A DNA stretch of 64,000 bases from Rhizophagus irregularis (GCF_026210795.1 NC_089441.1:124001-188000), one strand, 5' to 3'. Counted from the stretch's first letter, positions 20,969-33,663 are shown. Numbers and translations are program-made. The notes: a model not told the origin generated them from the sequence alone.

Positions 20969-22047
20969 CACCTATTTTGTATGGAGCCAAGTGTTAAAAT
21001 TAATAAACTTTAAATTTAAAATATATATATATATAATTAAAAATATTAAAAAAAAATATATTTTTATTATAAAATTACTAAATTTTTTGTGACAAAGTTT
21101 CCATCTGGCAGCCAGCCTAAATTTTAGATTATAAAAACTGGGAATAATCAGTTGATATAGTCAATATTATTATTTTTTCCTTTTAAAATTTCAAATGATA
21201 TAATTTTTTTTTGGTTAAAAAAAAATCCTTCTTCTTTAGCTTCTCTAAATTTTAATTGTTTATTTTTAAGCTAATTGCAAATAATATCACTGCACTTCAA
21301 CAATAATCACTATCATATAATCCATGCATATTATTAGCAATGAATTATTATTCTTATTGTCCATAACTATGGTATTCTATACCATATATGATACCTTTAC
21401 AAATCACAAGCCTTTTATCTATTTAATTAATCAAGATGCTGCTCCTCCAATTATATTTAACTACTAGTCCCACCTACTATTTCTTCAACTAACACATTTA
21501 ATGATAATAATATTTTATCTTATATAAAACCATTTATAAGTATTAACTCAAATTTAATAAATGAAAGAATCACAACCAGCAATGTGATAATCAACAAAGA
21601 CGATGAACAAATTGTTAATACTGCAGAGTTACAGTGTAATTTTGTTTATTCATACCCTATAAAAAATTTTTATCCAAATATTTCCATTATTTCTCCATGT
21701 CTTCCATAAAAATTCTGTGAAAATGATACATTCATGGATATCCATGTTAGCGAGATGAAAATTTCCATAATTTAAGGCTATAAATTCCATGAAAATGATA
21801 CATTCACAGAAAAAATATGGAAAGATAAAACACAGATCAGATTTTTTACAGGGATAATATTTAACATTTATAGTAAATATAAATTGTATAAATTATTAAT
21901 CTATACTATTTTTTTAGCAGTAGATGAGCTTTTAGATAAACTCGATTTGCATATTATTAGAGATTGCGAAGTGCGTAATAAAATTGCTTATCTATTTATA
22001 TATTATTTATATACTGTATATTAGTATAGTAAACAATAGGTATTTTA
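20969..22047. other. AT-rich gap with one open coding remnant
   Basis: At about 21463-21710 (+) an open stretch without ATG reads LVPPTISSTNTFNDNNILSY, then INSNLINERITTSNVIINKD. It looks like real coding sequence but has no partner exons and is not recognised. The rest is AT-rich, with a loose inverted repeat (TTCCATG / CATGGAT) near 21690-21800. Confidence 0.35.
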
Positions 22048-22248
22048 CCAATAGGCAGTGTATAAAATTTGAAAAAATTATATGTGCACATGTGCACATA
22101 AAGCATTTTTTTTTTGTGCACAATCAAAAAATTTTTATGTAAAATAGTGCACATTTTTATTAATTTTATTAATATTTTCTTTAAGAAATTTTGTGCACAA
22201 TAATGCACATTAAATTTTAAAAATTGTGCACATAAAAATTAAAATGTG

Positions 22249-23015
22249 TAGGGAATTGAGTCGACACCTAAAATCATTGTTCGATTAATTGGTTAAAATT
22301 TTTTAGGCAAGATCAACCAAAATCGACTAACAAGCTGTAATCGATTAAAGTTCGATTAAGTACACTCGATCTAATAAAATCGAACAATTAATCGAACAAT
22401 TAATCGATTAAATGTCATAAATAATTAGTATTTTATTAGTAAATTAAAAATTAATAAAAATAAAAATAATAAATTATATAAATTTTATGCAGTTTTATAC
22501 TTTCACATTATTTATTTATAATATATATTAATAATACACACGCCCGTCTGTTTTCTCTACAAAGTAATCCCGTTTTATTTGCAGTTTTTGGTATAATTTG
22601 TGGTTCTTGTTCATCTGTAATATCACTTGCCAAATGTTTTGATGTGTGTAAAGATTCAGTGGAACTATTTGCACGTTTTGGAGGCATTATTTACGTTAAA
22701 AGAGTTTATTAATACTATAAGCAGAGAGTGTAAAAGAAAGAAACTTTCTTACTTGTTACAAAGAAAAATTAGCAAAGTTGCTATTTTAAGATTTTATCAT
22801 GTTTATTTAACCAATTTATCGTTAAAGCATGATTAATTATTTTAATCAATTTATTTTATTCGAGTATTATATAATCGATTTTACATGTTTCAAATTTATT
22901 CGATTATATGTTGATCAATTTTAATTTTTCGAGTACTCGATACACAAAATCATTAGTCGAGTCACTTGACTTGATCGACCATGATCGATTTTGAATTGGT
23001 CGACTCAATTCCCTA
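22249..23015. mobile_element. Inner hAT-like element with ATCGA word arrays, inserted in the outer one
   Basis: TIRs TAGGGAATTGAGTCGAC and GTCGACTCAATTCCCTA are perfect inverted repeats, flanked by perfect 8-bp direct repeats AAAATGTG at 22241-22248 and 23016-23023. The TAGGG end resembles those of Ac-type hAT elements. Arrays of ATCGATTAA/TCGAACAATTAA lie inside both ends. A short ORF on the minus strand (22687-22508) may be the remains of its transposase start. Confidence 0.85.
22508..22687 (-). pseudogene. Possible N-terminal remnant of a hAT transposase (59 aa)
   Basis: The minus-strand ORF MPPKRANSSTESLHTSKHLA runs on to DITDEQEPQIIPKTANKTGL and a TAA. It lies in the middle of the inner hAT-like element. 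A basic Ser/Thr-rich start is usual for transposases, and an internally deleted derivative would keep just this part. No BED zinc finger or catalytic residue is present, so assignment is positional inference only. Confidence 0.35.
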
Positions 23016-23068
23016 AAAATGTGCACATGTGCACATTGTGCACATGAATTTTATACACTGCCAATAGG

Positions 23069-24653
23069 AGTTTGCCGGCGGCGATCATCGCCGGTATCAC
23101 GTGATTTTTAATTTGGCCGGAATTATAGTATCATACTAAAAGCAATTTTATTACCAATAATATGTAATGTATCAAAAACATCAAAGATATTTAATAATTT
23201 ATCTAAAAAATATCAGTATTGTTAAAAAATAATGATCCTATTTGGCTGCATGATAATTAATAATTACACCATAATATTATGAGTAACTTCACAGTTACAC
23301 TTTAAGAAATGCAATTTTATTGGTTAATTTGCTCATGTGGCCAAATACATGCATTACTCCATGACCCATGAAGTCAATTCCCAGTATGACTGTGAAAAAT
23401 CCATCCAATTTGAAAAGGCTAAAATTTTTTTATGAAAAATAAATATTTGCAAGTAAAAAAATGGACAAAAACCAAGAGTGAAAAGACTGTTCCAACTTCT
23501 TTCAAACAATGTGTGAAAGATTTTGTTCCAAATGAGAGGTCAAATCGTACATCTTCAACAAAATTTAAAGATATATATGTGTCAAATATTTTTTATATAA
23601 CCACGTCATACGAAATGATCTTTTCAAGAAGCGTTAGCTCATATTACAATAATGGGCTTCTGGAAAATTAGTCGAAGAGCGTTATTTCTATCAATTTATA
23701 TAAATAAAGAATCGAGATAAATATTTCAATGTGGAAAAAAAAAAATTAATTTGTATCCTTGAACAATGGTTTAACTTTCCATTTTTGCTTTCAATGAAGT
23801 TAGTAATACCATAACATTATGTGTGACGATTTCTGTTCCATGGAATATACTTAAATTCCAATAAACGTTTGAAAATGTGCCAAGAAATTCAATTAAAAAT
23901 TGATAAATTAAATTCGAATAATGTATTATCCGATATTATTTCATTGTAGTTATATTATTTCATTGTTTTATGGTAATTATTTTTCTCTCAATTGTAATAA
24001 CCAAATCTTTTTAAGAGTTTCAAAAGCAGGCATTATTAATAAATTTGGTTTTAAAAAATATGCAAAAAACGTTGATCGTGTTTGGAAATTAATGGGTTTT
24101 CTTTGATATTACCTATCAAGTAGAAAATATCAGTTCCAAAAATTGATTTATTTATCTATTTATTTATTTTTAATAAAATTTAACTATTCAAGTATAAAAA
24201 ATAACGTGTAATTCATTTACAATAATTTATCACGTATAACCACCACATTACCGGCACAATTATTTTTCCGGTCAGTTACACATAATATAAAGAATATCAG
24301 TTGTTTGTTTTAATAAGATCTACGATTATTTATATTATGGATGAACAGAAATTTTCGAAACGTCGCACAGCACACTCTTAAATAATCACTTTTTTTTGGT
24401 GATATTTCTATTTAAACAACAAATAATTTATTTTCATTATCTTGTTGTTTCTTTTCTTTTCTTTTCTTCTTTTCTTTATTTTTTTTTTATTTTATTTGAT
24501 CATTGTTATTAAATAGTTTTCCTTCGTTTACATTATAAGTAAAAAAAAAATTATCTCCTCAAAAAAAAAAATTTGAATTTCCTAAAAAATATTTTCCCTC
24601 TTTTACATTTTTTTTTTTATAAATCTTTTTTCTTATCTTCTTTTTATAAAATT
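23069..24653. other. Intergenic, small unassigned ORF
   Basis: The ORF at 23432-23671 (+) codes MKNKYLQVKKWTKTKSEKTV onward (79 aa), basic, with no recognised domain. It could be a gene remnant. The rest is AT-rich. A CTTTT-repeat tract (about 24449-24478) and T-rich leader precede the methyltransferase start. Confidence 0.3.
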
Positions 24654-25767
24654 ATGGGACATGTTGGTTCGAAAAGTAATTTAAATCCTAATAATAACAA
24701 TCGAAGTTCACGTAAAAGCTCATCATCAATTTCAAAAAAACATTCATTTAGATATGCTAACGGTAGAAGATTTCATAATGATGAAAATTCAATGTATTTC
24801 TTACCAAATGATGAAGAAGAAGGTTAGTTAAATTACTTTTTTGTATAATGATCACCATATATGGGAATAAATTTTTAAAGTAACCAATAAAAAAAAATAT
24901 ATATATATATACTGTATATATTTTCAGTTGATAGACTACAATTAGAACATTTCTTGTTTAGATATATTTGGGAAGATAATTTTTCATCGCCGATTAGAGA
25001 TTTGATCGACAAAGGTGATGCAAAAGTATTAGACGTTGGGTAAGTAGTAAAATATGGCTAATCGGTTAAATTCTATCGGCCCGAATAATTTTAACCTTTA
25101 TATATTTAGATGTGGACCTGGAACTTGGTTGTTAGATATGTCAACAGATTTTCCACGAAGTTCATTTACGGGAGTTGATATGTCACCAATTTACCCTGGT
25201 GATATAAAACCACGTAATTTAACATTTCATACAGCAAACGTATTAGAGGGTTTACCATTCTCTGATAATACTTTTGATTTTGTCTACATGAGATTCTTGA
25301 TGACCGCTTTCACAGAAGATGATTGGCAGAATAAAGTTATTAAAGAATTAATCAGAGTATGTAAACCAGGTGGATGGATAGAAATTATGGAAGGTGATTT
25401 GGTTTTCAATCCTGAAGGTCCAGCTGGAAAAAGACTGATGGATGCATACCGATCAACACTTGAATCCAAACAAATTAATCCAAAGATAATCAACCATCTT
25501 CAATCTATTCTCTCTTCTACAGAAACTTTATCTTGTTTAACAACTAAAGAAAAATCTGGTCCAATAGGTACTTGGGCTGGAAGAATAGGGGAATTATCAT
25601 ATCAAAATTTTTCACAAACCTTACGAGCTTTAAAACCTGTACTCTGTAAATTAATGGAATGTGCTGGTGAAGAATATGATGAATTGATGGAGGAATTTGG
25701 AAGAGAGTGCAACTCGAATAATACTAATTTCGTACATTTTAGATTTTTTGCTAAGAAGGTCGAATGA
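24654..25767 (+). CDS. Class I SAM-dependent methyltransferase (312 aa)
   Basis: Exons are 24654-24822, 24928-25039 and 25110-25767, with GT-AG introns of 105 and 70 nt, all in frame. MGHVGSKSNLNP is chosen as the start; the upstream in-frame ATG at 24573 would add a Phe/Ser-rich leader without support. Residues 1-55 are Ser/Asn-rich and low in structure. AKVLDVGCGPGTWLLDM (about 88-104), created by the second splice, is motif I of Rossmann-fold methyltransferases. VLEGLPFSDNTFDFVYMRF (motif II/III region) and LIRVCKPGGWIEIMEGD (post-I strand) follow in proper order. The fold binds S-adenosylmethionine; the substrate cannot be told. Many fungal genomes, including AM fungi, carry several such proteins, often of unknown role. 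Confidence 0.9.
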
Positions 25768-26665
25768 AATGAGGATCTATGTTGTATAGAAATTACACAT
25801 TTGAAGTTTGAACACTCTCGATCGAATCATCTTTCAATAAACACTTTTTTAAATATTTCCACATAATAACAACAAATAACATAATTATAATTATAATATT
25901 TAATTCAATTTATTTATGCTAAAAATTATAAACCTTTAAGCATCATTTTACGAAATTAATTATTAATTTTAAGCTAGTTAACATAATTTTTTATTGCACA
26001 ATCAATAAACAAAATATGAATAAATTTTTTTATGGGATCAACAAAATTATAAATTTTTGTAACATCAAATAATTAAAATATGATAAAGTATTTATTTTAC
26101 GGTAGGTAATACACGGAAGCAAATCTAAATTCAGATTACGATCTTATTGAGATTATAGGATATGGTGATCATCATTCATTTATTAAAAATACGCCTAAAA
26201 TTGTAGTATTAATGTTACATTAAGTTCTAGACTCGTAAATAAATATGATACGATATTTTTTTTTTGTTTACTTATTTATTTATTTATTTATTTTAAAAAA
26301 AGAAAAAAGAATTGTTTAATTTATGCAAGTATTATTTGTTTTTTCTTTCTCTCTATTTTTTTTTTTTTTTTTTTTTTGAAAAAGTAACATTGCATTGTTA
26401 CGCAAAAAAAAAACCAATATGTATGCAATGTATGCATAAGATGCATAAGATGCAATAGATGCATACTTGGAGTAATGTACCCGAGTTGAAATTTGTTGGG
26501 CACATTTATTTGTATTGTACTCTCGGCGCTAAAAATAAACAAATGAATGATTTAATCAGCAAAGATTCTAATAAAATCAACATTTAAGTCCTCATTCAAT
26601 CCTTCTGCTCCTACAATTAGACTAATTAATGCGAAGAACAATTTCATAATAAAATAAGTAATTAA

Positions 26666-26720
<55 letters not shown>

Positions 26721-28438
26721 TGCATCTGTATTAAAAAAAAAGGTGGCGTTTTCAAACGTACGAATTATTATTTTCAAAAAATTAATTTTTCTATATAAAA
26801 ACGAAAAAAATCCCTTAATTCTTAGGCTATCCTTGCATGAAAGAGACTTGTTTATTTTTGTTACAAAAATAAATAAGTTATTTATTTATAGATTTTTAAC
26901 ATCAAAGTTAATATAATGGTAAATTCGGATAGGATAAAATAAAAGAGAGATTAAAGGTTGTTGTGATACCATGCGATATTTCAAAAACGCCCATTTTCCC
27001 ATTGTTTTATTGTTTTAAGATTCACGGATTTCAAATTTCTTTAATTTCTTCACAAATAAAAATAAAACAAAAAAAAAAGGGTCTAGACGCATTATGTAAC
27101 ATGATGCAAATATTATACGCGTAATATATATGATATATAATATATATGCATTATTTGACGCGATAAACGGCTCATGGTGAATTTTTTAATTTCCGAATAT
27201 TAATTGTAATACCTAGCTATTATTCATATAAATATTCCCCTAAAATTCTTCTTTGTGTTGTACTAATTATAAATAATTCACATATATGGTTGTTTTTAAA
27301 TTTTTATTAAAATTTAAAATAAGTCTAGATTGAACTGTGATATAACTGAATCGTATTACATAATAGTCGTTTTTGAAAACCAGTTAAAATACTTAAAATA
27401 TTCTCGTTTAATTGAAAATCTCCCGATTTGAATATTATACATAAACAAATATAGTAACAATTACTGTAATTACTATCAGTTATGATTCTGGCCTACATTA
27501 TAATTCTCAAAATCTTATGACAAAAATATCAACCAATCAAATTAAATGACTAAGATGTCCCCAAATTACCAAATTTAAATTTTATTCAGAATATCGTTTA
27601 TAAATTATATTTTATATTAATTGATAAAATGAAGTGTATAATAGTACGAAAAGGAGAAAAGAACAAAAATTATTGATTTTTTTTCACTCAATATTCTTTT
27701 CTCGCCCCGAATAGAATTGGTGAATAATCCTAATCCTCCCTTAATTAATTTAAAGTATTATGATTTAATTATGAAGCAGTTTTTTCGTGAAATAACTAAA
27801 ATTCGTTCCTGGTCGATGAGATTAATATCGAAAATTAATTGTTCACTGTAGTAAAATTAAGTATTGTCCTTTGTATTACATGTTAGTGTCACTACTCTCA
27901 CGATCATGCATTATAACGTTGATCCAGAATGACCAGAAAAAGGGTATCCAATTAAACACTATTCACTAATATTATAACGCCTTTTTTGTTAATGGATCTA
28001 CTTGATTTTCTTCATCACGATATTATTCCTAAGAACGGAGGGTGATCATTTCAGTCAAGCACGAATCATCTTTTAACGGTCTAACCTCTTTCTACTCGAT
28101 AGTCCCGATACTATTCATACAAAATCTTCCAATTTTTTTACGATTCAGCAATTAATTCGAATGATTATTTTTAGAATTTCGTGTGAATTGAGATAGCAGA
28201 TCTATCAATGAAGATTGAGCCTTTTTAAGTTATATGAAGTTTATATTATATGATAAGAATTTCTTTAAATAATAATTCCATTCGAAAGGGTTATCATGAA
28301 ATAAAAAAAGACCATGTAAAGTTGCGATCATCTAACCTGGTATTTTTCTATAAATGATCACTCTGAAACACTTTTTTTTTAAAAAAAAAAAAATCCCCCC
28401 TTTTTTTTAAAAAAAATAATATTGCTATTTTCATAAAA
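25768..28438. other. Intergenic, microsatellites only
   Basis: 2.7 kb without a credible gene. It contains a T-run at about 26357-26377, TGCATAAGA repeats near 26437, a (TAA)17 microsatellite at 26667-26717, and A/T runs just before the UNC93-like gene. ORFs across the poly-T and TAA tracts are artefacts. Confidence 0.6.
26667..26717. repeat. (TAA)n microsatellite, about 17 units
   Basis: An uninterrupted trinucleotide run of 51 bp. Confidence 0.9.
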
Positions 28439-30014
28439 ATGTTACGGTATTCAAGTCCATTAGTTCAAGTAATAATCGTCGGTAAGTTAACCAAATGTTA
28501 ACGCATTATTTAATTTAATGTAATTTACGCGTACCAAATTTTACTTTTTAATCAATTAGGAGTTATATGCTTGCTCAATCCTGGCATGTTTAATGCGTTA
28601 AATGGAATTGGAGGAGCAGGTCAACTTGATACCACGGTTGCGGCGAATGCAAATGTAGCATTATATACGTGTTTTTCCATAGGAGGATTATTTGCGGGCG
28701 CAATTGTTAATAAGTTGGGTCCATCAATTTCATTGGCTCTTGGTGGATCAACTTATGCTTTATATTCAGGTTCATTATTATATTATAATCATAAACATCA
28801 TCAAGCATTTCCAGTTACGTCAGGTGCTATTCTTGGTTTTGGCGCAGCACTTTTGTGGACGGGTCAGGGTGCTATCATGTTATCTTACCCTACCGAACGT
28901 AACAAAGGGAAATATATTGGATTATTTTGGATTATTTTTAATTTGGGTGGTGTACTAGGAAGTTTGATTCCAATCGCGTTAAATTGGAACGGTACAAACG
29001 GTGGTAACGTAAATGATGGAACATACATTGCATTTTTAGTGTTAATGGGACTTGGTGCTTTATTATCTTTAACTTTATTACCACCGCATAAAGTAACTCG
29101 TGATGATGGAAAACCTGTTGAAGTACAAAAATTTCCTAAATGGAAGGATGAATTTACTCAAGTTTTTAAATTATTTCTTGATTGGAGAATGTTGATTTTA
29201 ATTCCAATGTTTATCGCTAGTAACTGGTTTTATGCGTATCATTTTGACGTGGTGAACGCGGGTTATTTTAATATTAGGACAAGATCATTTAATAATTTAT
29301 GGTATTGGGCTGCTCAAATTGTAGGTGCTATGGGATTTGGAAAATTCCTTGATACACCTTTATTGGGAAGAAAAAGTCGAGGAATTATAGGATTGTTTAT
29401 ATTATTTATTATGATTATGGCAACTTGGGCTGGAGGTTTAGTTTTTCAATTAACATTTACCAGAAATGATGAAAAAAAGAATTTTGATTTATTCGATAGT
29501 GGGTACGCCGGGAAATTTATACTTTATTTTTTATATGGAATAAATGATGCGATGTATCAGGTAAAAATAAAGTTAACAAACAAAAAAAAAAAATGATGTC
29601 AATTAATTTATATTTCAATTTTTAATAGTGTTATGCGTATTGGATTATGGGATCACTTACAAACAATGCGAGCATACTAGCACGTTATTCAGGGTATATA
29701 TCGTTTTATTATTTATAGTGAAAATCTTATATATAATAAATTGATTTTTTTCTTTTTTTTTTAGATTTTATAAAGCAATACAATCAGCTGGAGGTGCAAT
29801 CTCATGGCGAATAGATGCAGTAGGTACACCCTATTTGGTCGAATTGTTGATTTGTTGGGCTTTATTGGCAATTTCTTTTCCTTGTACTTTTATTGTCGCA
29901 ATGAAGATCAAAGAAACTAGTGATGAAGTTGATAGTGAAAAGACGGGACGTGAAATATCAAACTCAGAAAATGTGGAACGTAAGGGTGGTGAGACTAACT
30001 CGGATGCTATTTAA
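28439..30014 (+). CDS. UNC93-like MFS membrane protein (452 aa)
   Basis: Exons are 28439-28481, 28560-29560, 29629-29693 and 29765-30014, with introns of 78, 68 and 71 nt; joins are in frame. The product starts MLRYSSPLVQVIIVGVICLL, entering a first membrane span with the family-typical LNPGMFNALNGIGGAGQLD. About 11-12 hydrophobic segments follow, with YALYSGSLLYYN, GAALLWTGQGAIMLSYPTE and NRGKYIGLFW-like (NKGKYIGLFWIIFNLGGVLG) loops as in fungal UNC93-like transporters, then a hydrophilic C-tail rich in Glu/Ser. The length is normal for the family. By homology it is an MFS-fold protein of the plasma or internal membrane; the transported substrate is unknown. Its 3' end converges with the kinase gene, 137 bp away. 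Confidence 0.88.
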
Positions 30015-30151
30015 CGATAAAATAATTTTGGAATAATTTTTTTTAACTCTCAATTCACATAATACTTTATAATTTTATTTTTTTTTTTTGGATTTTTTTT
30101 AATATAATATATACATATATATATATCGTAAAAACTATAAGAAAGCAGCGA

Positions 30152-31429
30152 TCAGTTCTCACCATAACCTAATGATCGCCCTATATAGATGAAAACTTCA
30201 GTTAACTCGTTAGCTGTAATTCTCTTTTTATGATCATGTAATAGCATCTTATCAGTGATAAGATGTATTAATAATTTATCAATATTTTTTTTCATCAGTG
30301 GTTCTTTCGGAATAGTTCTTTTGATAATATTGATTGGTAATAAATCACCCCTATAATCCTCATCCTCATTAAAAAATGGTGAATAGAGTCCAGATAACAA
30401 TAAAAATGATATAACTCCAAAAGCCCATATGTCAACTGACGGTTTGTAAAGATCATGAACTTTATAAACATCAGAATTTAATGCGTGATGTATTTCTGGA
30501 GGTGTATAATGAGGTGTCCCACACAATGTCATATCTCTATCAGACGTTTCAATATTATAATATTTAGCTAATCCAAAATCAATTAACTTCAGTCTGGAAT
30601 GTTCTTTATCTACCCACATTATATTTTCTGGCTTTAAATCCCGATGTACAATGTTCTTTTCGTGTAAATATTTTAACGCGTCTAATATTTGGAATGATAT
30701 ATCATAGTATTCTTTTTGGCTAACACTCTTTACTTTACTTCTATATTTTTCTAAATCTTCGTACATCATTTCTTGCCAAATCAGAAGTCGGTCCGGTTCA
30801 ATATAGAATCCAAGAACTTTTATGATATTGATGTGACTCAAAGATTGGAGTAATTTTGGCTCTTGGCATAACTTGTTAAAAGTATATTGGTTAACATTCT
30901 TTGATTCTTTTACAATTTTACAAATACAATCCTTGATATGTTTTTTATTTTTCATATCACTTGCACGATATATCACTGAATGTGCTCCCTCGCCAATTAT
31001 ATCATATTTGTTCTTGAATCGGTCGCTATATATTTCTGGCGCTTCTATCTCCTTTTCTTTTACTCTTTTCATATATTCATCATGGAACACAAAAACCATG
31101 AGTTGGTTGTTATTGTTTCCGAGTTTAATTACGTCATCATTAAACAACAATTGTTTTCCGCGCATTTTTAATTTACTATCGTTGACATAGGTTACATATT
31201 TTTGTGTATTCATAGTCTTTTCTTGAATAAAAGTGTCCCAGACTTGTTGATTTTCTTTTTTACGTAAATAGACGAAACAGTGAAATGGGGCAATAAACAC
31301 CTCGTTATCAATATATCCTTTTCCACATGCGTCATCACTACCAATTATTATAGATTTCTGATTCTCTGTAAGTTCAATATACTTTTGAACGTTTCGACCT
31401 TTAAAACATGAGATTACCTGTAAAGACAT
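30152..31429 (-). CDS. FHA-domain serine/threonine kinase, Chk2/Rad53-like layout (425 aa)
   Basis: One exon without introns. Residues about 20-117 look like an FHA domain: SIIIGSDDACGKGYI, PFHCFVYL (the S/H-type core), and a final LMVFVFHDEY strand. The kinase domain follows with a glycine loop GEGAHSV (146-152), lysine K171 in CICKIVKE, HRDLKPEN (262-269), DFG (284-286), GTPHYTPPE (304-312) and DIWAFGVISFLLL (333 on), so all catalytic residues are present. FHA plus kinase is the arrangement of checkpoint kinases Chk2/Cds1/Rad53, which act in the DNA-damage response by binding phosphothreonine. There is no N-terminal SQ/TQ cluster, and AM fungi have large kinase expansions, so orthology is not certain. 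It shares a 163-bp promoter with Prp19. Confidence 0.9.
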   Translation of the reverse strand: MSLQVISCFKGRNVQKYIELTENQKSIIIGSDDACGKGYIDNEVFIAPFHCFVYLRKKENQQVWDTFIQEKTMNTQKYVTYVNDSKLKMRGKQLLFNDDVIKLGNNNNQLMVFVFHDEYMKRVKEKEIEAPEIYSDRFKNKYDIIGEGAHSVIYRASDMKNKKHIKDCICKIVKESKNVNQYTFNKLCQEPKLLQSLSHINIIKVLGFYIEPDRLLIWQEMMYEDLEKYRSKVKSVSQKEYYDISFQILDALKYLHEKNIVHRDLKPENIMWVDKEHSRLKLIDFGLAKYYNIETSDRDMTLCGTPHYTPPEIHHALNSDVYKVHDLYKPSVDIWAFGVISFLLLSGLYSPFFNEDEDYRGDLLPINIIKRTIPKEPLMKKNIDKLLIHLITDKMLLHDHKKRITANELTEVFIYIGRSLGYGEN

Positions 31430-31592
31430 TTCTTTAATAATAAATATTAAAAAATAATGATCAGATTATATATAGTTCTTATTTGTTTATCAGTGTTGAT
31501 CATATGATGCAATGTTACGTCAATGCTTAGGTTAAGACTTACGAATCACGATCAACCATAAAAAATTCCTCGTCTCTTACAAAAACTTGATT
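31430..31592. promoter_or_regulatory. Shared divergent promoter, kinase (-) and Prp19 (+)
   Basis: Only 163 bp separate the two start codons, so both promoters must lie within or overlap this stretch. It contains TGATCATATGATGC and CACGATCAACCAT but no clear TATA box. Confidence 0.6.
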
Positions 31593-33663
31593 ATGTTTTG
31601 TGCAAGTGAGTTATTAAATCACATTTTGTTTTTCATATACATTTTTAAAATGCAAATACTGATTGTATATACATGCACGTATATATTTTAGTTTCCGGAG
31701 AACCTCCACAGGAACCCGTAGTTTCGAAAAAATCGGGACAAGTTTATGAAAAAAGATTGATCTTAAAATACATTGCTGACTATGGTAAAGATCCAATTAC
31801 CGGGGAAGATACAAAGGAAGATGATTTATTAGAAATAAAAGCAAGTAAGTTCCAAACAATGTTTTAGACGAGAATTAATATAATGATGATCAAAATGAAT
31901 AAACAAATCAACTAGAAGCTGTTGCTGAAAAAACCTTGATTAGAATTAAATTACTGAGTCCATTTAAGGAACATTTCCATTTTAAGATCAATTGACAATA
32001 ATTTTTAGTAATAAAAATAATAATTTATATAATTAGGTCCAAAGACCGTAAAGCCAAGACCTGCTACTTTGACATCAATTCCATCTCTTTTGTCAGTCTT
32101 TCAAAATGAATGGGATAGTTTGATGTTAGAAACTTTTACTCTTAAACAACAATATCAACAAGTTCGACAAGAATTAAGTCAGGCTTTATATCAGCACGAT
32201 GCTGCTTGTCGAGTTATCGCTAGACTAATGAAAGAAAGAGATGCTGCTAGAGAGTGTGTGATTTTTTTTTTTTTTGAGTATTTAATCACTATTCAATCAT
32301 ATGTGATATTTATTTTTTCTAATATTTCAAAAAAAAAATTAAACTAGAGCCTTAGCAAGCGTACAAGCACATATTGCTATAAAACCTCCTCCGGAAGCGG
32401 TTGCTTCAGAAAGTCAAAATATGGAAATCGAGGAACAAGAAAGAGGCATCAATGAAGTTGTTATTAATAAACTAAATGAAACTAGTGCTGTGTACGTATA
32501 TTATTTTTGTTATTGATTAATATGATGTGCATGTGCACATTACATTTTCGATACACTTAATTAATTTTACATGTCAAAATCATAGACTATCGAAAAATCG
32601 TAAGAAAAGAAAACCACCCCCAGAACTTACTTCACCTGATACAATTAGAACCTTTACACAAAATTTTTCAATCGGTTCTTTGCATACTTCAACTACACCT
32701 GGAATAACGTCTATGGATGTTGATCAAACAGAACAACTAATTCTTACAGGCGGTAATGATAAAAAGGCGCTTATATTGAATAAAGAGGAAGGTAAAGTCA
32801 CCAGTCAATTAAAGGGGCATACAAAAAAGATTACAGATGTATTATGGCTTGGAAATCCTAATGAAGAAGGTTATGATACTGCATTTACCGCGAGTGTTGA
32901 TAAAACTATCAGAATATGGCAAAAGACTGATAAAGATTACAAGACTAAGTCTACTATTTCAGCGCATACCGCTGAAGTCACAGGTATCTCAGTGCATGCT
33001 ACTAAAGATTATTTGGTATCTGTGTCAAACGATTCAACATGGGCTTTTCATGATATTCACACTGCCCAAACGTTAGTAAAGACTGAATCAAATGATGTGA
33101 CAAATGGTTATTCGACTGTAGAAATTCATCCTGATGGACTTATCCTGGGAACTGGAACAAATGATTCTATAGTTCGAATTTGGGATATCAAAACGCAAAA
33201 GAATGTCACATCATTTACTGATCATACTGGGCGTATCACTTCGATCGCATTCTCAGAAAATGGCTATTATTTAGCAACGGCATGTGAATATAATGCAGTC
33301 AAATTATGGGATTTAAGAAAGTTGTTAAACTTTCATACTATACAACTTGATGAGGGAGCAAAAGTTAATAAAGTATGCTGGGATTACAGTGGTCAATATT
33401 TAGGTGTTTGTGGAACAGATGTTAGGTAAATTTTATTCATTATTATTAAAAAGTAAATTTTTCTACTAGTTATTTCGTTATTATTTACATTCTTTATTTT
33501 CCCTTTTAGAATTTATCAAGCAAAATCATGGAATCAGTTGGCAGTTTTTACAGATAATACTGCTGAAGCTACAGATATGAAATTTGGTGAATTGGGAAAA
33601 TCTGTATATGTTAGTGGTTTAGATCGTACTTTAAGATTTTACGGTGAGCCTACGGAGGAATAA
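31593..33663 (+). CDS. PRP19: Pre-mRNA-processing factor 19 (Prp19), U-box E3 ligase with WD40 repeats (506 aa)
   Basis: Exons are 31593-31605, 31692-31844, 32037-32253, 32348-32491, 32586-33425 and 33510-33663. Introns are 86, 192, 94, 94 and 84 nt, and every join is in frame. The first splice makes the conserved start [20 protein letters not shown] of the U-box, continuing [20 protein letters not shown] and [13 protein letters not shown]. Then come the coiled-coil region ([51 protein letters not shown]) that tetramerises Prp19, a linker, and a C-terminal WD40 propeller with [26 protein letters not shown] and [12 protein letters not shown]. The length matches yeast and human Prp19 (about 500 aa). 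It is the scaffold of the NineTeen complex, needed for spliceosome activation in the nucleus and also for DNA repair. The latter makes the shared promoter with a checkpoint-type kinase notable. Single-copy housekeeping gene, intact. Confidence 0.97.

Larger units (their letters stand above)
22056..23060. mobile_element. Outer hAT-like element with GTGCAC word arrays, perfect 8-bp target duplication
   Basis: TIRs CAGTGTATAAAATT (22056) and AATTTTATACACTG (ending 23060) are flanked by perfect 8-bp direct repeats CCAATAGG at 22048-22055 and 23061-23068. CAGTG ends with an 8-bp duplication fit the hAT superfamily. Both ends carry arrays of GTGCACAT. Without the inserted 767-bp element it is only about 230 bp, so it is a MITE. 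Confidence 0.85.

Noticed and set aside
26552-26755. ORF with a poly-Tyr run
   Set aside because: A translation of the (TAA)17 microsatellite.
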